Shown in pieces: positions 1 to 8,306 of a stretch of DNA of 41,970 bases. Made by a program: the position numbers and the translations under genes. The notes under the pieces were generated by a model that worked only from the letters and a program-made list of their open reading frames with translations, was not told the origin of the DNA and ran no database searches. The number at the start of each line of letters is the position of its first letter. Position 1 is the first letter of the stretch. Source of the DNA: Gammaproteobacteria bacterium (GTDB lineage Bacteria > Pseudomonadota > Gammaproteobacteria > HK1); assembly GCA_022823045.1 (NCBI GenBank), contig JAJDXW010000257.1:1-41970 (forward strand), written 5' to 3'.

Positions 1-302
1 CTCGTGAACCCCTGGTCGAGCAGGAGCTTCGCGTGCCTCATGGTAAGGAGGGTGTGCTCCTCGGGGGGCAGGGCTCCCATGCCCTCGAGGGTTGTGGTGT
101 TCGTGAACGACGGATGGGCGTGGGCCTCGACGAGGCCCGGCATGAGGGTCGCGCCGCCGCCGTCGATGACGTCCGCGCCCTCGTGGTCCACCTTCGCCGC
201 CACGTCCTTGATGCGGTTGCCTTGCACCCGGACCTCGCCGGCGACCGCGGCATCGCCCGAGCCGTCGAGAACCTGTACGTTGGTGAAGACCGTGTCGGCC
301 AT
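1..302 (-). CDS. Amidohydrolase family protein, N-terminal part (cut by window edge)
   Basis: The reverse strand reads an open frame from ATG at 302 to the window edge, about 100 residues. It opens with the short beta-strand region typical of amidohydrolases and reaches the metal-binding H-x-H motif in LVEAHAHPSF near residue 80. This is the imidazolonepropionase/dipeptidase-like branch, zinc hydrolases acting on C-N bonds. AGGAGA lies seven bases before the ATG. It follows the ABC importer genes on the same strand after a 161-bp gap, so it may hydrolyse the imported compound, but the gap and a palindrome at 392-408 suggest its own promoter. The substrate cannot be told from this fragment. 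Confidence 0.85.
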   Translation of the reverse strand, partial: MADTVFTNVQVLDGSGDAAVAGEVRVQGNRIKDVAAKVDHEGADVIDGGGATLMPGLVEAHAHPSFTNTTTLEGMGALPPEEHTLLTMRHAKLLLDQGFT

Positions 303-391
303 GGCTGTCTCCTCGATCGGTTGATGGTCGTGGAGCGGTCTCGCGCCGCTCTCGTCACGTCGTCCCCAAGGGTAGGCTGCCCCGCCCCCCC

Positions 392-408
392 GTGCAACAA
401 CGTTGCAC
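392..408. promoter_or_regulatory. Perfect palindrome, possible operator
   Basis: GTGCAAC-AAC-GTTGCAC has 7-base arms and a 3-base centre. It lies about 90 bases upstream of the amidohydrolase start and 56 bases after the end of the 3-TM gene. The spacing suits a repressor site in the amidohydrolase promoter; it could also be a weak 3' hairpin of the upstream operon. No T-run follows it. Confidence 0.35.
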
Positions 409-463
409 AGCGAAGGAAAGGGGGGTGTGCTTCCGGTGCGGTGTCCGCGCGCGGGGGGCCGGG

Positions 464-952
464 TCACTCGCCCGCCGCGCACCACTCGACGATGGCGGGC
501 TTCGTGTCCGGCCCGATCTGCTCGCAGATGAGCCAGCGGGACTTCTCGCACTTGAGCTTGCGGTCCCAGTTGCGCGAGCCCGGCTTCTCGTTCGGGCACG
601 CGGTGGCCCGCACGTAGTCGCCGTAGAGGGTGGCGGTGCCCATCGCGATTCCGATCGCGACCACCAGGATGACCGCGATGATCGCGGTGATCCGGACGAG
701 GCCCATCACCGGCCGTCCCGGCCGGCAGAGCGGCACCAGGTTGAAGGCGAGCGCCCCCACCACCACGAGCACCATGCCGAGCGCGTGGAGGGCGGGACTC
801 ACCGGCTGGAACACGAAGACGAGGGACGCGAGGCAAAGAGCGATGATCGACCACTCGATCGTGCGGGCCGTCGCGGCCGACATGCCGGAGCGCGGGCGCG
901 GTCCGGCGGTCGGGTCGGCCGGCGCGCCGGCCACGTTCGGCTCCTGGTTCAT
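464..952 (-). CDS. Small membrane protein with Cys-containing tail, last gene of ABC operon
   Basis: A 162-residue protein with three predicted membrane segments (about residues 33-50, 57-76 and 85-110), then a roughly 50-residue hydrophilic tail with four cysteines (ACPNE, KCEK, LICEQ, WCAAGE). The ATG at 952 lies ten bases after the stop of the upstream ATPase gene, so co-transcription is likely. Related two-ATPase polyol importers (GlpSTPQV type) also carry a small membrane protein in the operon, but I do not see sequence resemblance to that DUF2160 protein. I do not recognise the family. A role in assembly or regulation of the importer is a guess from position only. Confidence 0.7.
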   Translation of the reverse strand: MNQEPNVAGAPADPTAGPRPRSGMSAATARTIEWSIIALCLASLVFVFQPVSPALHALGMVLVVVGALAFNLVPLCRPGRPVMGLVRITAIIAVILVVAIGIAMGTATLYGDYVRATACPNEKPGSRNWDRKLKCEKSRWLICEQIGPDTKPAIVEWCAAGE

Positions 953-962
953 GGCGTGAGGC

Positions 963-2051
963 TCATGGCGCGGGCTCCACCCGGCCCCCGCTCTCGTCGA
1001 AGAGATGCACCGAGCCGGGCTCGAAGCGGAGGTGGGCCCGCTCGCCGACCGCGATCCGGGTCGACCGATCCACCACCACCCGGAGGTCCTGGTCGCCATG
1101 GAGGAGATGGACGAGGGTCTCCGCCCCCATCGGCTCCACGAGGTCGACTTCCCCCGAAATCGTGTCGATGCCCGATTCGGACACGAACTCGCATGCGCGC
1201 GGGCGGACACCGAGGGTGACGCTGCTTCCCCCGGCAAGACCGGGGCGGGCGATCGGGAGACGGATCTGCTGGCCGCCGAGCTCGAATCGCAGGTAGCTCT
1301 CGCCGCCCTCGGTCAGGGTGGCCTCGACGAGGTTCATGCGGGGCGTCCCGATGAACCCGGCCACGAAGAGGTTCGCGGGCTCGGTGAAGATCTGGTGGGG
1401 AGTCGCGACCTGCTCGATGATCCCGTCCCGCATGACCGCGATGCGGTCGGCCATGGTGAGCGCTTCGAGCTGGTCGTGGGTGACGATCACGGTCGCCTTG
1501 CTGAGCCCGGCAAGGAGCTCCTTGATCTGCCCCCGCATCACCTGGCGCTGCTCGATGTCGAGCCGGCTCAAGGGCTCGTCGAAGAGAAAGCAGCTCGGGT
1601 CGCGGATGATCGCGCGTCCGACCGCAGCCCGCTGCTTCTCCCCCTCCGCGAGCTGCCCGGGGGTGCGGTGGAGCACCGCCTCGAGCTCGAGGAGGGCGGC
1701 GACCCGGCTCACCCGCGCCTCCATCTCCGCCTTCGGGATCCGCTCGTAGTGGAGCGGGTAGGCGAGGTTCTCGGCCACCGTGAGGACGGGGTAGAGCGCG
1801 TAGAACTGGAACACCATCGCGATGTCGCGCTGCGACGGGCGAAGGTGGTTGACCCGCTGCTCCGCGATGAGGATGTCGCCCTCGGTCGCGTCCTCGAGCC
1901 CCGCGATCATGCGAAGGGTCGTCGTCTTGCCGCAGCCCGAGGGGCCGAGCAGGCACAGCACCTCGCCCGCCTCCACGTCGAGGTCCGCGCGGTTGACGGC
2001 CACGAGCGAGCCGAAGCGCTTCGTGACGTTGCGAAGGCGGATGGTAGACAT
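963..2051 (-). CDS. ABC importer ATP-binding subunit with degenerate signature motif (GlpT/MalK-like)
   Basis: A 362-residue MalK-type ATPase that would power the importer from the cytoplasmic side. Walker A is GPSGCGKT (36-43), Q-loop Gln82, Walker B CFLFDEP (154-160), and the H-loop is intact (THD, His192). The C-terminal third is a TOBE-type regulatory domain. The ABC signature is not LSGGQ but LAEGE (134-138): the signature Ser is replaced by Ala and the first Gly by Glu. The partner ATPase at 5617-6774 has a good signature but lacks the H-loop His. The pair therefore looks like an obligate heterodimer with one competent and one degenerate ATP site. It starts 38 bases after the second permease gene. 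Confidence 0.9.
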   Translation of the reverse strand: MSTIRLRNVTKRFGSLVAVNRADLDVEAGEVLCLLGPSGCGKTTTLRMIAGLEDATEGDILIAEQRVNHLRPSQRDIAMVFQFYALYPVLTVAENLAYPLHYERIPKAEMEARVSRVAALLELEAVLHRTPGQLAEGEKQRAAVGRAIIRDPSCFLFDEPLSRLDIEQRQVMRGQIKELLAGLSKATVIVTHDQLEALTMADRIAVMRDGIIEQVATPHQIFTEPANLFVAGFIGTPRMNLVEATLTEGGESYLRFELGGQQIRLPIARPGLAGGSSVTLGVRPRACEFVSESGIDTISGEVDLVEPMGAETLVHLLHGDQDLRVVVDRSTRIAVGERAHLRFEPGSVHLFDESGGRVEPAP

Positions 2052-2089
2052 GACTCGGCTCGGCTCTTCCCGTCCTCGGTCCCGCCGCC

Positions 2090-2953
2090 CTAGCGCCGGA
2101 TGGTCCCGAAGGTGACCCCGCGCAGGAGGTGGTTCTGGAGGACGTAGACCACCACCACGACGGGGATCAGGAACAGGGTCTCGATGGCCGCCAGCAGCCC
2201 CCACCGCACCCCGATGTCGCCCCCGATGGTCTGTGCCATCGCGACCGGAACGGTGCGGGTCTCGACCCCGGTGAGGAGCAGGGCGAACAGGAACTCGTTC
2301 CAGGTGAGGATGAGGCCGAAGACGGCCGTCGCCGCGAGGCCCGCCTTGACCTGGGGCATGCAGATCCGGAAGAACACCCGGTAGCCGTTGCTGCCGTCGA
2401 GGCGCGCCGCGTCCTCCACCTCGGGCGAGAGCTCGTCGAAGAAGCTCTTCATCATCCAGATCGTGAACGGGAGGTTGAACGCGGTGTAGAGCAGGATCAC
2501 GCCCGCATACGTCCCGCTCAGCCCGCTCACCCGGAACATGAGGAAGATCGGGATGATCACCACGATCGGGGGCAGCATCCTCGTCGTGAGGATGATGAAG
2601 AGATAGGTGTTGTTCCCCCGGAGCGGGTAGCGCGAGAACCCGTACGCGGCGAGGGTCCCGATGATGAGGGCGATCAGCACCGACGAGCCCGCGATGAAGA
2701 TCGAGTTGAAAAAGTAGACGTCGAAGTTGGTGTCGACCGCCGTCTGGCCCTTGATGTAGGCGCGGGCGAACACGCTCACGAAGTTCTCGAGGGTCGGGGT
2801 GAAGATCCACTTCGGCGGGATCGCGAGCGCGTCGGTGTGCGCCTTGAAGGCGGTGAGGACGATCCAGAGGACCGGGAAGAAGTAGATGAAGCTGACGACC
2901 CCCGCGAACGCGGTCCACCCCCATCCGGCGTGCCCGAGCCGGCGGCGCTTCAT
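2090..2953 (-). CDS. ABC sugar/polyol transporter permease, MalG/UgpE-like
   Basis: A 287-residue inner-membrane permease with about six membrane segments. Near the C-terminal third it carries an EAA loop, EVEDAARLDGSNGYRVFFRICMP-like, with the conserved Glu-Asp-Ala-Ala...Asp-Gly that docks on the ATPase. Size and C-terminal placement of the loop fit the MalG half of carbohydrate importers. The ATG at 2953 overlaps the stop of the preceding permease (ATGA), indicating translational coupling and a one-to-one permease pair. Substrate specificity is not readable; polyol or sugar is inferred from the operon type. Confidence 0.92.
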   Translation of the reverse strand: MKRRRLGHAGWGWTAFAGVVSFIYFFPVLWIVLTAFKAHTDALAIPPKWIFTPTLENFVSVFARAYIKGQTAVDTNFDVYFFNSIFIAGSSVLIALIIGTLAAYGFSRYPLRGNNTYLFIILTTRMLPPIVVIIPIFLMFRVSGLSGTYAGVILLYTAFNLPFTIWMMKSFFDELSPEVEDAARLDGSNGYRVFFRICMPQVKAGLAATAVFGLILTWNEFLFALLLTGVETRTVPVAMAQTIGGDIGVRWGLLAAIETLFLIPVVVVVYVLQNHLLRGVTFGTIRR

Positions 2954-4014
2954 GCCGGCGCCTCCTCTTCCTTCTCCCGCTGCTGTACGAAGTAGAGGTA
3001 GAGGTTGGTGAGCACGATCACGATGAAGATGAGGATGTAGGCGAGGGCCGAGGACTCCGCCGTCTTGAAGTACTGGAACGAGACCCGGTAGAGGTAGACG
3101 GCGATGGTCTCGGTCGAAGTCCCCGGGCCCCCCTCGGTGATCAGGAACACGACGTCGAAGAGCTTGAACGCCTCGATGGTCCGGAATAGGAGAGCGAGGA
3201 GGAGGAGCCCCCGGATGTAGGGCAGGGTGATGGTCCGGAACCGCCGCCACCATGACGCGCGATCGATTTCCGCCGCCTCGTAGAGGTACTTCGGGACGCT
3301 CACGAGCCCCGCGAGGACGAGCAGCATCACGAACGGCGACCACATCCATGCGTCGGCGAAGACAATGCCGGCAAGGGCGCCCTCCGGAGACGCGAGCAGG
3401 ATGTAGGGCTCTCCGGTGAACAGCCGCACCGCCTGGCTCAGGAGCCCGAAGGTGGGCTCGTAGTAGTAGCGGAAGAAGGCGCCGACCGCGACGAAGCTCA
3501 GCATCATCGGGGTGAGCACCAGCATGAGGAGGATGCGCCTTCCCGGGAACTCGCGCTCGAACATGAGGGCGAGGAGGAAGCCGACGATGAGCTGGATCCC
3601 GACCGTCAGCACGACCACGATGGCGGTCGTCTGGAGGCGGTCCCAGACATTCGGATCCGCGATCACCTTCTCGAAGTAGTTGAGCCCCGCGAAGCGCGGC
3701 GGCGACAACCGGTTTGCCCGGAAGTGAAAGAAGCTCAAGCCGAGCGACCAGAGAAGGGGGAAGATGTTCATCACGACCAGGGTCGCGAGGGCGGGGGCGA
3801 CGAGGAGGGGGCCGGGACGCCGTCCCCAGGCCCAGGTCACTACCGTCGCGGTGACGAGGATCACCGCTCCGAGGCTCACCCAGAACGCGGCCTCGAGCGG
3901 GAACAGGAAGACCGACCCGGGAATCGCGAGGACCGCGATGACGAGGGCGAGGCGCCAGTTCGAGAAGTGCTGCCGGAGCCAGCCGGGAGCCGCGGTTTGC
4001 GCTAGGGTGGCCAA
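2950..4014 (-). CDS. ABC sugar/polyol transporter permease, MalF/UgpA-like
   Basis: A 354-residue permease. Two hydrophobic helices near the N-terminus (about 22-41 and 44-64) precede the six-helix BPD_transp_1 core. The EAA loop reads YEAAEIDRASWWRRFRTITLP, with Arg where Gly is usual. The longest frame starts at a TTG (4014) with a weak GGAT ribosome site; a later GTG is possible, so the first residues are uncertain. It follows the binding-protein gene by 79 bases, a gap filled by a strong hairpin, and overlaps the next permease by four bases. Confidence 0.9.
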   Translation of the reverse strand: MATLAQTAAPGWLRQHFSNWRLALVIAVLAIPGSVFLFPLEAAFWVSLGAVILVTATVVTWAWGRRPGPLLVAPALATLVVMNIFPLLWSLGLSFFHFRANRLSPPRFAGLNYFEKVIADPNVWDRLQTTAIVVVLTVGIQLIVGFLLALMFEREFPGRRILLMLVLTPMMLSFVAVGAFFRYYYEPTFGLLSQAVRLFTGEPYILLASPEGALAGIVFADAWMWSPFVMLLVLAGLVSVPKYLYEAAEIDRASWWRRFRTITLPYIRGLLLLALLFRTIEAFKLFDVVFLITEGGPGTSTETIAVYLYRVSFQYFKTAESSALAYILIFIVIVLTNLYLYFVQQREKEEEAPA

Positions 4015-4040
4015 TCGAGGATCCGCTGTTCGCCGGAAAG

Positions 4041-4066
4041 CCGGGCGGGGCCGAAGCCCCGCCCGG
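4041..4066 (-). other. Strong intercistronic hairpin between binding protein and permease genes
   Basis: CCGGGCGGGGC-cgaa-GCCCCGCCCGG is a perfect 11-bp stem closed by a tetraloop. It sits directly after the binding-protein stop, inside the 79-base gap before the permease. No U-run follows. In importer operons such a stem commonly blocks 3' decay or causes partial termination, so the binding protein is made in excess over the membrane subunits. That role is inferred here. Confidence 0.6.
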
Positions 4067-4093
4067 TCCCGGAGAAGGGTGGTGCGAGTCCGG

Positions 4094-5560
4094 CTACTCG
4101 ATGTGGCCGGCTTCGGTCAGGAGCTCCTGCTGGAACGCGGCGATCGCGTCCATCGCCTCCTTGGCGCTCTTTTGCCCGGTGATGGCCTTGTCGAACTCCT
4201 CCTGCTGCTGGACGAGCAGCTCGAAGAACTCGGGGATGTGCCACACGTCGCGCTGCCATTGCAGGCTCGGCCCGAACGCATGGTTCCACGGCCGGTAGCT
4301 CGCGTAGTCCGGCGAGGTGTGCACGCTGACGAGGCCGCTCTGGCCGCCCGCCTGGGCGAACATCGTCTGGACCGGGGTCGAGAGCCACCACTTCACGAAG
4401 TCGATGGCTTCCCTGATCACCTCGTCGCTGTTCCAGGTGGTGAGCACGAAGGGCTGTCCGCCGATGTTGGCGGTGCGGTTGATGGTGCCGTCCGCCATGC
4501 GCAGCCCCGGGTGCATCGCGAAGCCGACCCGGTCGTGGACCTTCGAGGTCTCGGCCGAGATCGCGGACTCGCCGAACCCGATCCACTGCAGGATGTAGGC
4601 GACCTTGCCTTCCCGGAACAGCTCGTCGACCTTGAACACGTCCATGGTCCCGGTCTGCACCACCGGGGGCATGTGCTTGAGCATCGAGAGGTAGTGCTCG
4701 AACCCCTTCACCGACTCCGGAGAGTTGACGACGCCTTCGGCCTGGCCCTCGGGGGCCATGGTCTCGTCCCAGATGCTCCCGCCGTGCTGCCAGATGAAGC
4801 CGTTGATCTCCATCGACGAGAAGTCGTACGCCTTGCCGGCCTGATAGGCGATCCCGTAGAAGTCGTCGTCCAGGGTCTCGCCGGCCAGGGACTCGCCCGC
4901 CTTGCGGCCGAAGAACTCGCCGAAGTTGTTGACCATGTCCCAGTCGACTTCGTTCATCTCCTCGGGGGCGCACGGGAGATCGTGGCCGTACTTCTCCTTG
5001 TATGCGGCCCGTTCGCCCTCGTGGCAGAAGACGTCCGTGCGGTAGTACACGATGATGACGTCGGGCATCTGCGGGAAGCCGTAGTAGTTGGCGTCGGGGT
5101 GCGGGAAGCCGACCTCCGCGAGCTCCGCCGCGCCGATGTGCGGGTAGGTCGAGTAGGCCGATACGAGGGTGGGGTGCAGGTCCTTGAACACCGCCTGGAG
5201 CTCGGGATCGGCGTCGATGAAGTCGTTGAGCTTCATGTAGTAGCCGCCCTCGATGTTGGCGCCGAGCCACTGGCTGTCGGACACCGCCATCTGGTACTTC
5301 TGCTCGCCGGAGGTGAGCGACGCGGCGAGCCGGGTGTAGTAGTCCGGCCACGGGATGAAGTCCGGCTCCAGCACGACGTTGTTGCCGCTCGGGGCCTTGT
5401 AATGCTTGTCGGCGAGGTCCTTCATGGTCCGGGTAGGCGGCCAGTCCGGCACCGCCATCCGAAGGACGATGTCCTTTCCGAACGCCGGCTGCACCGCGAG
5501 GGCGGAGCCGAGCAGGGCGGCGCTCGCGAAAGCGCCGACGAAGGTCTTGAGAGATTTCAC
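4094..5560 (-). CDS. ABC transporter periplasmic solute-binding protein (family 1)
   Basis: A 488-residue extracellular solute-binding protein. I take the GTG at 5560 as the start because AGGAGA lies seven bases before it and the signal peptide begins straight away: a lysine, a hydrophobic core (about residues 6-20), and a likely cleavage after AFG near residue 27. The mature part has the two-lobe layout of carbohydrate-binding family 1 proteins, with many aromatic residues (WPDYY, NGFIWQHGG, LQWIGFGE). The length exceeds typical MalE (about 400) and is closer to polyol-type receptors. It lies between the first ATPase gene and the permeases, and a stabilising hairpin follows. Ligand unknown; a sugar alcohol or sugar is the best guess. 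Confidence 0.9.
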   Translation of the reverse strand: MKSLKTFVGAFASAALLGSALAVQPAFGKDIVLRMAVPDWPPTRTMKDLADKHYKAPSGNNVVLEPDFIPWPDYYTRLAASLTSGEQKYQMAVSDSQWLGANIEGGYYMKLNDFIDADPELQAVFKDLHPTLVSAYSTYPHIGAAELAEVGFPHPDANYYGFPQMPDVIIVYYRTDVFCHEGERAAYKEKYGHDLPCAPEEMNEVDWDMVNNFGEFFGRKAGESLAGETLDDDFYGIAYQAGKAYDFSSMEINGFIWQHGGSIWDETMAPEGQAEGVVNSPESVKGFEHYLSMLKHMPPVVQTGTMDVFKVDELFREGKVAYILQWIGFGESAISAETSKVHDRVGFAMHPGLRMADGTINRTANIGGQPFVLTTWNSDEVIREAIDFVKWWLSTPVQTMFAQAGGQSGLVSVHTSPDYASYRPWNHAFGPSLQWQRDVWHIPEFFELLVQQQEEFDKAITGQKSAKEAMDAIAAFQQELLTEAGHIE

Positions 5561-5616
5561 GATGGTTTCTCCTCTCCTCGGTGGTAGTTGATGGTTCAAG
5601 AGGGACGCGTCCCCTC

Positions 5617-6774
5617 TCACGGGGTCCCCCGCGTGCCCGTGCGGCTGAGCGCCGCGCCGGTGTCGCGGGCGAAAAGGTGGGTGCGTTCCACCGCGAGCTC
5701 CACGTCGAGCCGGTCGCCGGCTCGATAGCGCACCGCTTCGCTCTCCGGGAGCACCATCCGGAACATGTGCTCGGCGATGTCGAGGTCGAGCACCGTCACG
5801 TCGCCGAGCGGCTCGGTCAAGTGCACGTGGGCCGGGAACCGCGGCCCTCTCGCATCCCCCGCGGCCGGGCGGATGTCGTTGGGCCGGAACCCGAGCAGGA
5901 GCTCCGCGCCGGGCGGCAAGTCGGCGAGGGGAGCCGCCCAGGGCCCCCCCGAGACGTCCGTGAACGACGTGGCGACGGATGTACCGTCACCCCGCTGCGC
6001 CTCCGCGAGGTTCATCTTCGGCGAGCCTACCATCTGTCCGACGTACGTGTTCATCGGGTGTTCGTAGAGCTCGTCCGGGGAGCCCGTCTGAACGATGCGC
6101 CCGTCGCGGAGCACCCCGATGCGCTCGCCCATCCCGAGCGCCTCCAGCTCGTCTGGCGTCGCGTAGAGCATCGTCGTGCCGAGCTCCCGGTGCAGCCGCT
6201 TGAACTCCGCGCGCATGTCGTGGCGGAGCTTGGCGTCGAGGTTGGTCAGCGGTTCGTCGAGGAGCAGCAGGCGCGGGCGGCGGATGAGGGCGCGGCCGAT
6301 CGCGATCCGCTGCTGCTCGCCTCCGCTCGCGGTTTCGGGCTTGCGGTCGAGGACGTGCCCGATGCGGAGCATTTCCGCCATCTCGCCCACCCGGGACCGG
6401 ATCTCGGCCCCCGCGACGCGGGCCTCGCGGAGGGGATAGGCGAGGTTCTCGAAGACGGTGAGGTGAGGATAGAGGGCGAAGGTCTGGAACACCATCGCGA
6501 TCCCGCGATCGGGAGACGGGATGCCCGCGACGTCCTCGCCGTCGAATTCCACCCGCCCGCCGTCCGGCGTCTCGAGCCCGGAGATGACCCGCAAGGTCGT
6601 GGTCTTGCCGGCCGCGCTCGCCCCGAGCAGGCAGAAGAACTCCCCGTGCCGGACGTCGAGGTCGACGCCGTCGAGGGCGACCACCGAGCCGAAGCGTTTT
6701 CCCACCCCTTCAAGGCGAAGGTGAGTTTCCGGCTCCGGGCGCGCTCCGGGTTCGGGGTGGACGGTCGGGCTCAA
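5617..6774 (-). CDS. ABC importer ATP-binding subunit lacking the H-loop histidine (GlpS/MalK-like)
   Basis: A 385-residue MalK-type ATPase and first gene of the importer operon. Walker A is GASAAGKT (51-58), Q-loop Gln97, signature ASGGE (149-153), Walker B LLLLDEP with Asp173/Glu174, then a TOBE-like C-terminus. The switch region reads YATPDELEAL: the catalytic H-loop His is Pro207. Together with the degenerate signature of the ATPase at 963-2051, this leaves one complete ATP site per heterodimer. As I recall, GlpS-type ATPases show a similar YAT-x-E-P switch. The start is a TTG at 6774; no better in-frame start lies nearby. The 259 bases upstream show only an 8-bp palindrome TTCCGGAA at 6791-6798. 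Confidence 0.88.
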   Translation of the reverse strand: MSPTVHPEPGARPEPETHLRLEGVGKRFGSVVALDGVDLDVRHGEFFCLLGASAAGKTTTLRVISGLETPDGGRVEFDGEDVAGIPSPDRGIAMVFQTFALYPHLTVFENLAYPLREARVAGAEIRSRVGEMAEMLRIGHVLDRKPETASGGEQQRIAIGRALIRRPRLLLLDEPLTNLDAKLRHDMRAEFKRLHRELGTTMLYATPDELEALGMGERIGVLRDGRIVQTGSPDELYEHPMNTYVGQMVGSPKMNLAEAQRGDGTSVATSFTDVSGGPWAAPLADLPPGAELLLGFRPNDIRPAAGDARGPRFPAHVHLTEPLGDVTVLDLDIAEHMFRMVLPESEAVRYRAGDRLDVELAVERTHLFARDTGAALSRTGTRGTP

Positions 6775-7033
6775 GGTCCGTGTCCCATTGTTCCGGAAGT
6801 TTTCGTGCCCCCGAAGTGTCAGCGAACCATCGGCGCGCGGTCAACACGCCGTGCTCGGCCTTCGTGCCCGCCCGCCCGCCGCCCGAAGGAGCCTCCTGGG
6901 AACGCGGGCTCCCAGCCCACGGAGAGGTCCTTGCGTCGCGCCCGCGGACGCGCCCTTGCCCCCGGGATCCGGCTCGGGCTGCCCTCCCGTCCGAAGCGGC
7001 ACGGCTCGAGAGCCTACCGTCACCGAGGGAAGA

Positions 7034-7672
7034 TCAGGGTCCCGATTCCCGGTTCCTCGCGGGGGACTTGCGCCAGACCGTGGCGAGCCACGGCTGCTCG
7101 GCCGGCGGCCGGCCCGGCGGGCGGTAGTAATGGCGGAGCTCCCGGAACCCCGCCGCGGTGACGTACGCTCTCCAGGTCGCGAGATCATGGAAGCAGCCGT
7201 AGCGCCCCCCGGCCCAGCCTTCCTCGTTGCGGCCGCGCGGGTTCGAGGAGAAGAGCACGCCGTCCGGCTTGAGGGTCGCGGCGAGGTCCCGAAGCACCCG
7301 GGGGAGCTCGCGGCTTGGCACGTGGAAGAGAGACGCGTTCGCGAAGATCCCGTCGAAGCGGGCGCTCGGCAGATCGAGCGCGAGGAAGTCCTGGTGCAGC
7401 ACCTCGCAGCCGGTCTCGCCACGCGCCATGGCGGCCAGCTCCCCGGAGCCGTCGAGGCCGACCGCCTCGTGACCAAGCTCGGTGAACCTGCGAAGGTCCC
7501 GCCCGGGGCCGCAGCCGAGGTCGAGGATGACGTGGGGCGCCTCGCCCTCGATCGCCTCGAGAAGGGCCGCGATGTTCTGGCTCACGTCGTGACCCGCGGT
7601 GCCCCGACGGTAAGCCTCCGCCATGCGGTCGTACTCCGCGATGGTGATGGCGGTGACCTCGTGCGCCTGCAT
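7034..7672 (-). CDS. Class I SAM-dependent methyltransferase
   Basis: A 212-residue protein with the seven-strand SAM-binding fold. Motif I is ILDLGCGPGRDLRRF (about residues 49-63), followed by the acidic strand-2 end VGLDGS and the strand-4 region FDGIFANASLFHVP. This is the Methyltransf_11/25 type, which transfers a methyl group from SAM to small molecules or protein side chains; the acceptor cannot be predicted. The ATG at 7672 lies six bases after the stop of the GNAT gene, so the two form a short operon. Confidence 0.88.
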   Translation of the reverse strand: MQAHEVTAITIAEYDRMAEAYRRGTAGHDVSQNIAALLEAIEGEAPHVILDLGCGPGRDLRRFTELGHEAVGLDGSGELAAMARGETGCEVLHQDFLALDLPSARFDGIFANASLFHVPSRELPRVLRDLAATLKPDGVLFSSNPRGRNEEGWAGGRYGCFHDLATWRAYVTAAGFRELRHYYRPPGRPPAEQPWLATVWRKSPARNRESGP

Positions 7673-7678
7673 CGGGAT

Positions 7679-8203
7679 CTACGACGAGGAGGCGGACCCG
7701 TCCGCCGCCCGCGCGTGCCACCGGGGGTCCGCCAACACCACCGAGGTCTCGATCTGGCGCTCGGGTACGGTCCAGTAGCGCCGCAGGAGGCGTGACTTCT
7801 CCCCCGCCGGGACCAGCTCGAAGCCGTGCCGCCGGTAGAAGTCGATCGCCCAGGTCGCGGCCGCCCACGTGCCGATCAGGATCGGGCGGTCCACCCGCCC
7901 GCGCAGTCCCTCGAGCAGCGCCGACCCGATCCCCGACCGTTGACGGCCCCTCGCCACGTAGGCGTGGCGGATGAGCGTCACGTCCTCGACCATCTGGACG
8001 CCCATCACGCCGACGAGACCGGTCCCTGCAATCTCGTATCCGTCGAACTCGATGCCGGCCGCGATCTCCTCGGCCAGCTCCTCGGCGGGCATGTAGGGCT
8101 CCTTCCACCGATCGTCGGGGATGATGCCGCGGTAGGCCGTCGCCGCGTCGTTGATGATCGCGAGTATGCGGTCGAAATCGTCCGCCGTGCAGCGCCTTGC
8201 CAT
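7679..8203 (-). CDS. GNAT family N-acetyltransferase
   Basis: A 174-residue cytoplasmic acetyltransferase. The acetyl-CoA pyrophosphate loop RGRQRSGIGSALLEGL (about 85-100) matches the Q/R-x-x-G-x-G/A rule, and FYRRHGFELV near residue 125 is the usual final strand-helix. The group transferred from acetyl-CoA probably goes to an amine of a small molecule; the acceptor is unknown. It is first of a two-gene unit with the methyltransferase and is divergent from the PhyH genes across about 100 bases, so a shared regulatory region is possible. Confidence 0.88.
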   Translation of the reverse strand: MARRCTADDFDRILAIINDAATAYRGIIPDDRWKEPYMPAEELAEEIAAGIEFDGYEIAGTGLVGVMGVQMVEDVTLIRHAYVARGRQRSGIGSALLEGLRGRVDRPILIGTWAAATWAIDFYRRHGFELVPAGEKSRLLRRYWTVPERQIETSVVLADPRWHARAADGSASSS

Positions 8204-8306
8204 GCCCGGCCCTCCTCGCCATGGACCCTGCGATGGGGCGAGATCCTGCCACTTCTGCTACCGTCCCGATAACGACGGGATCCGTCGAGGGGGGGAGACA
8301 AGGTCC

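Noticed and set aside
4041-4066. Intrinsic terminator ending the importer operon after the binding protein
   Set aside because: No U-run follows, and the permease and ATPase genes downstream are needed for the system, so a processing or attenuation stem fits better.
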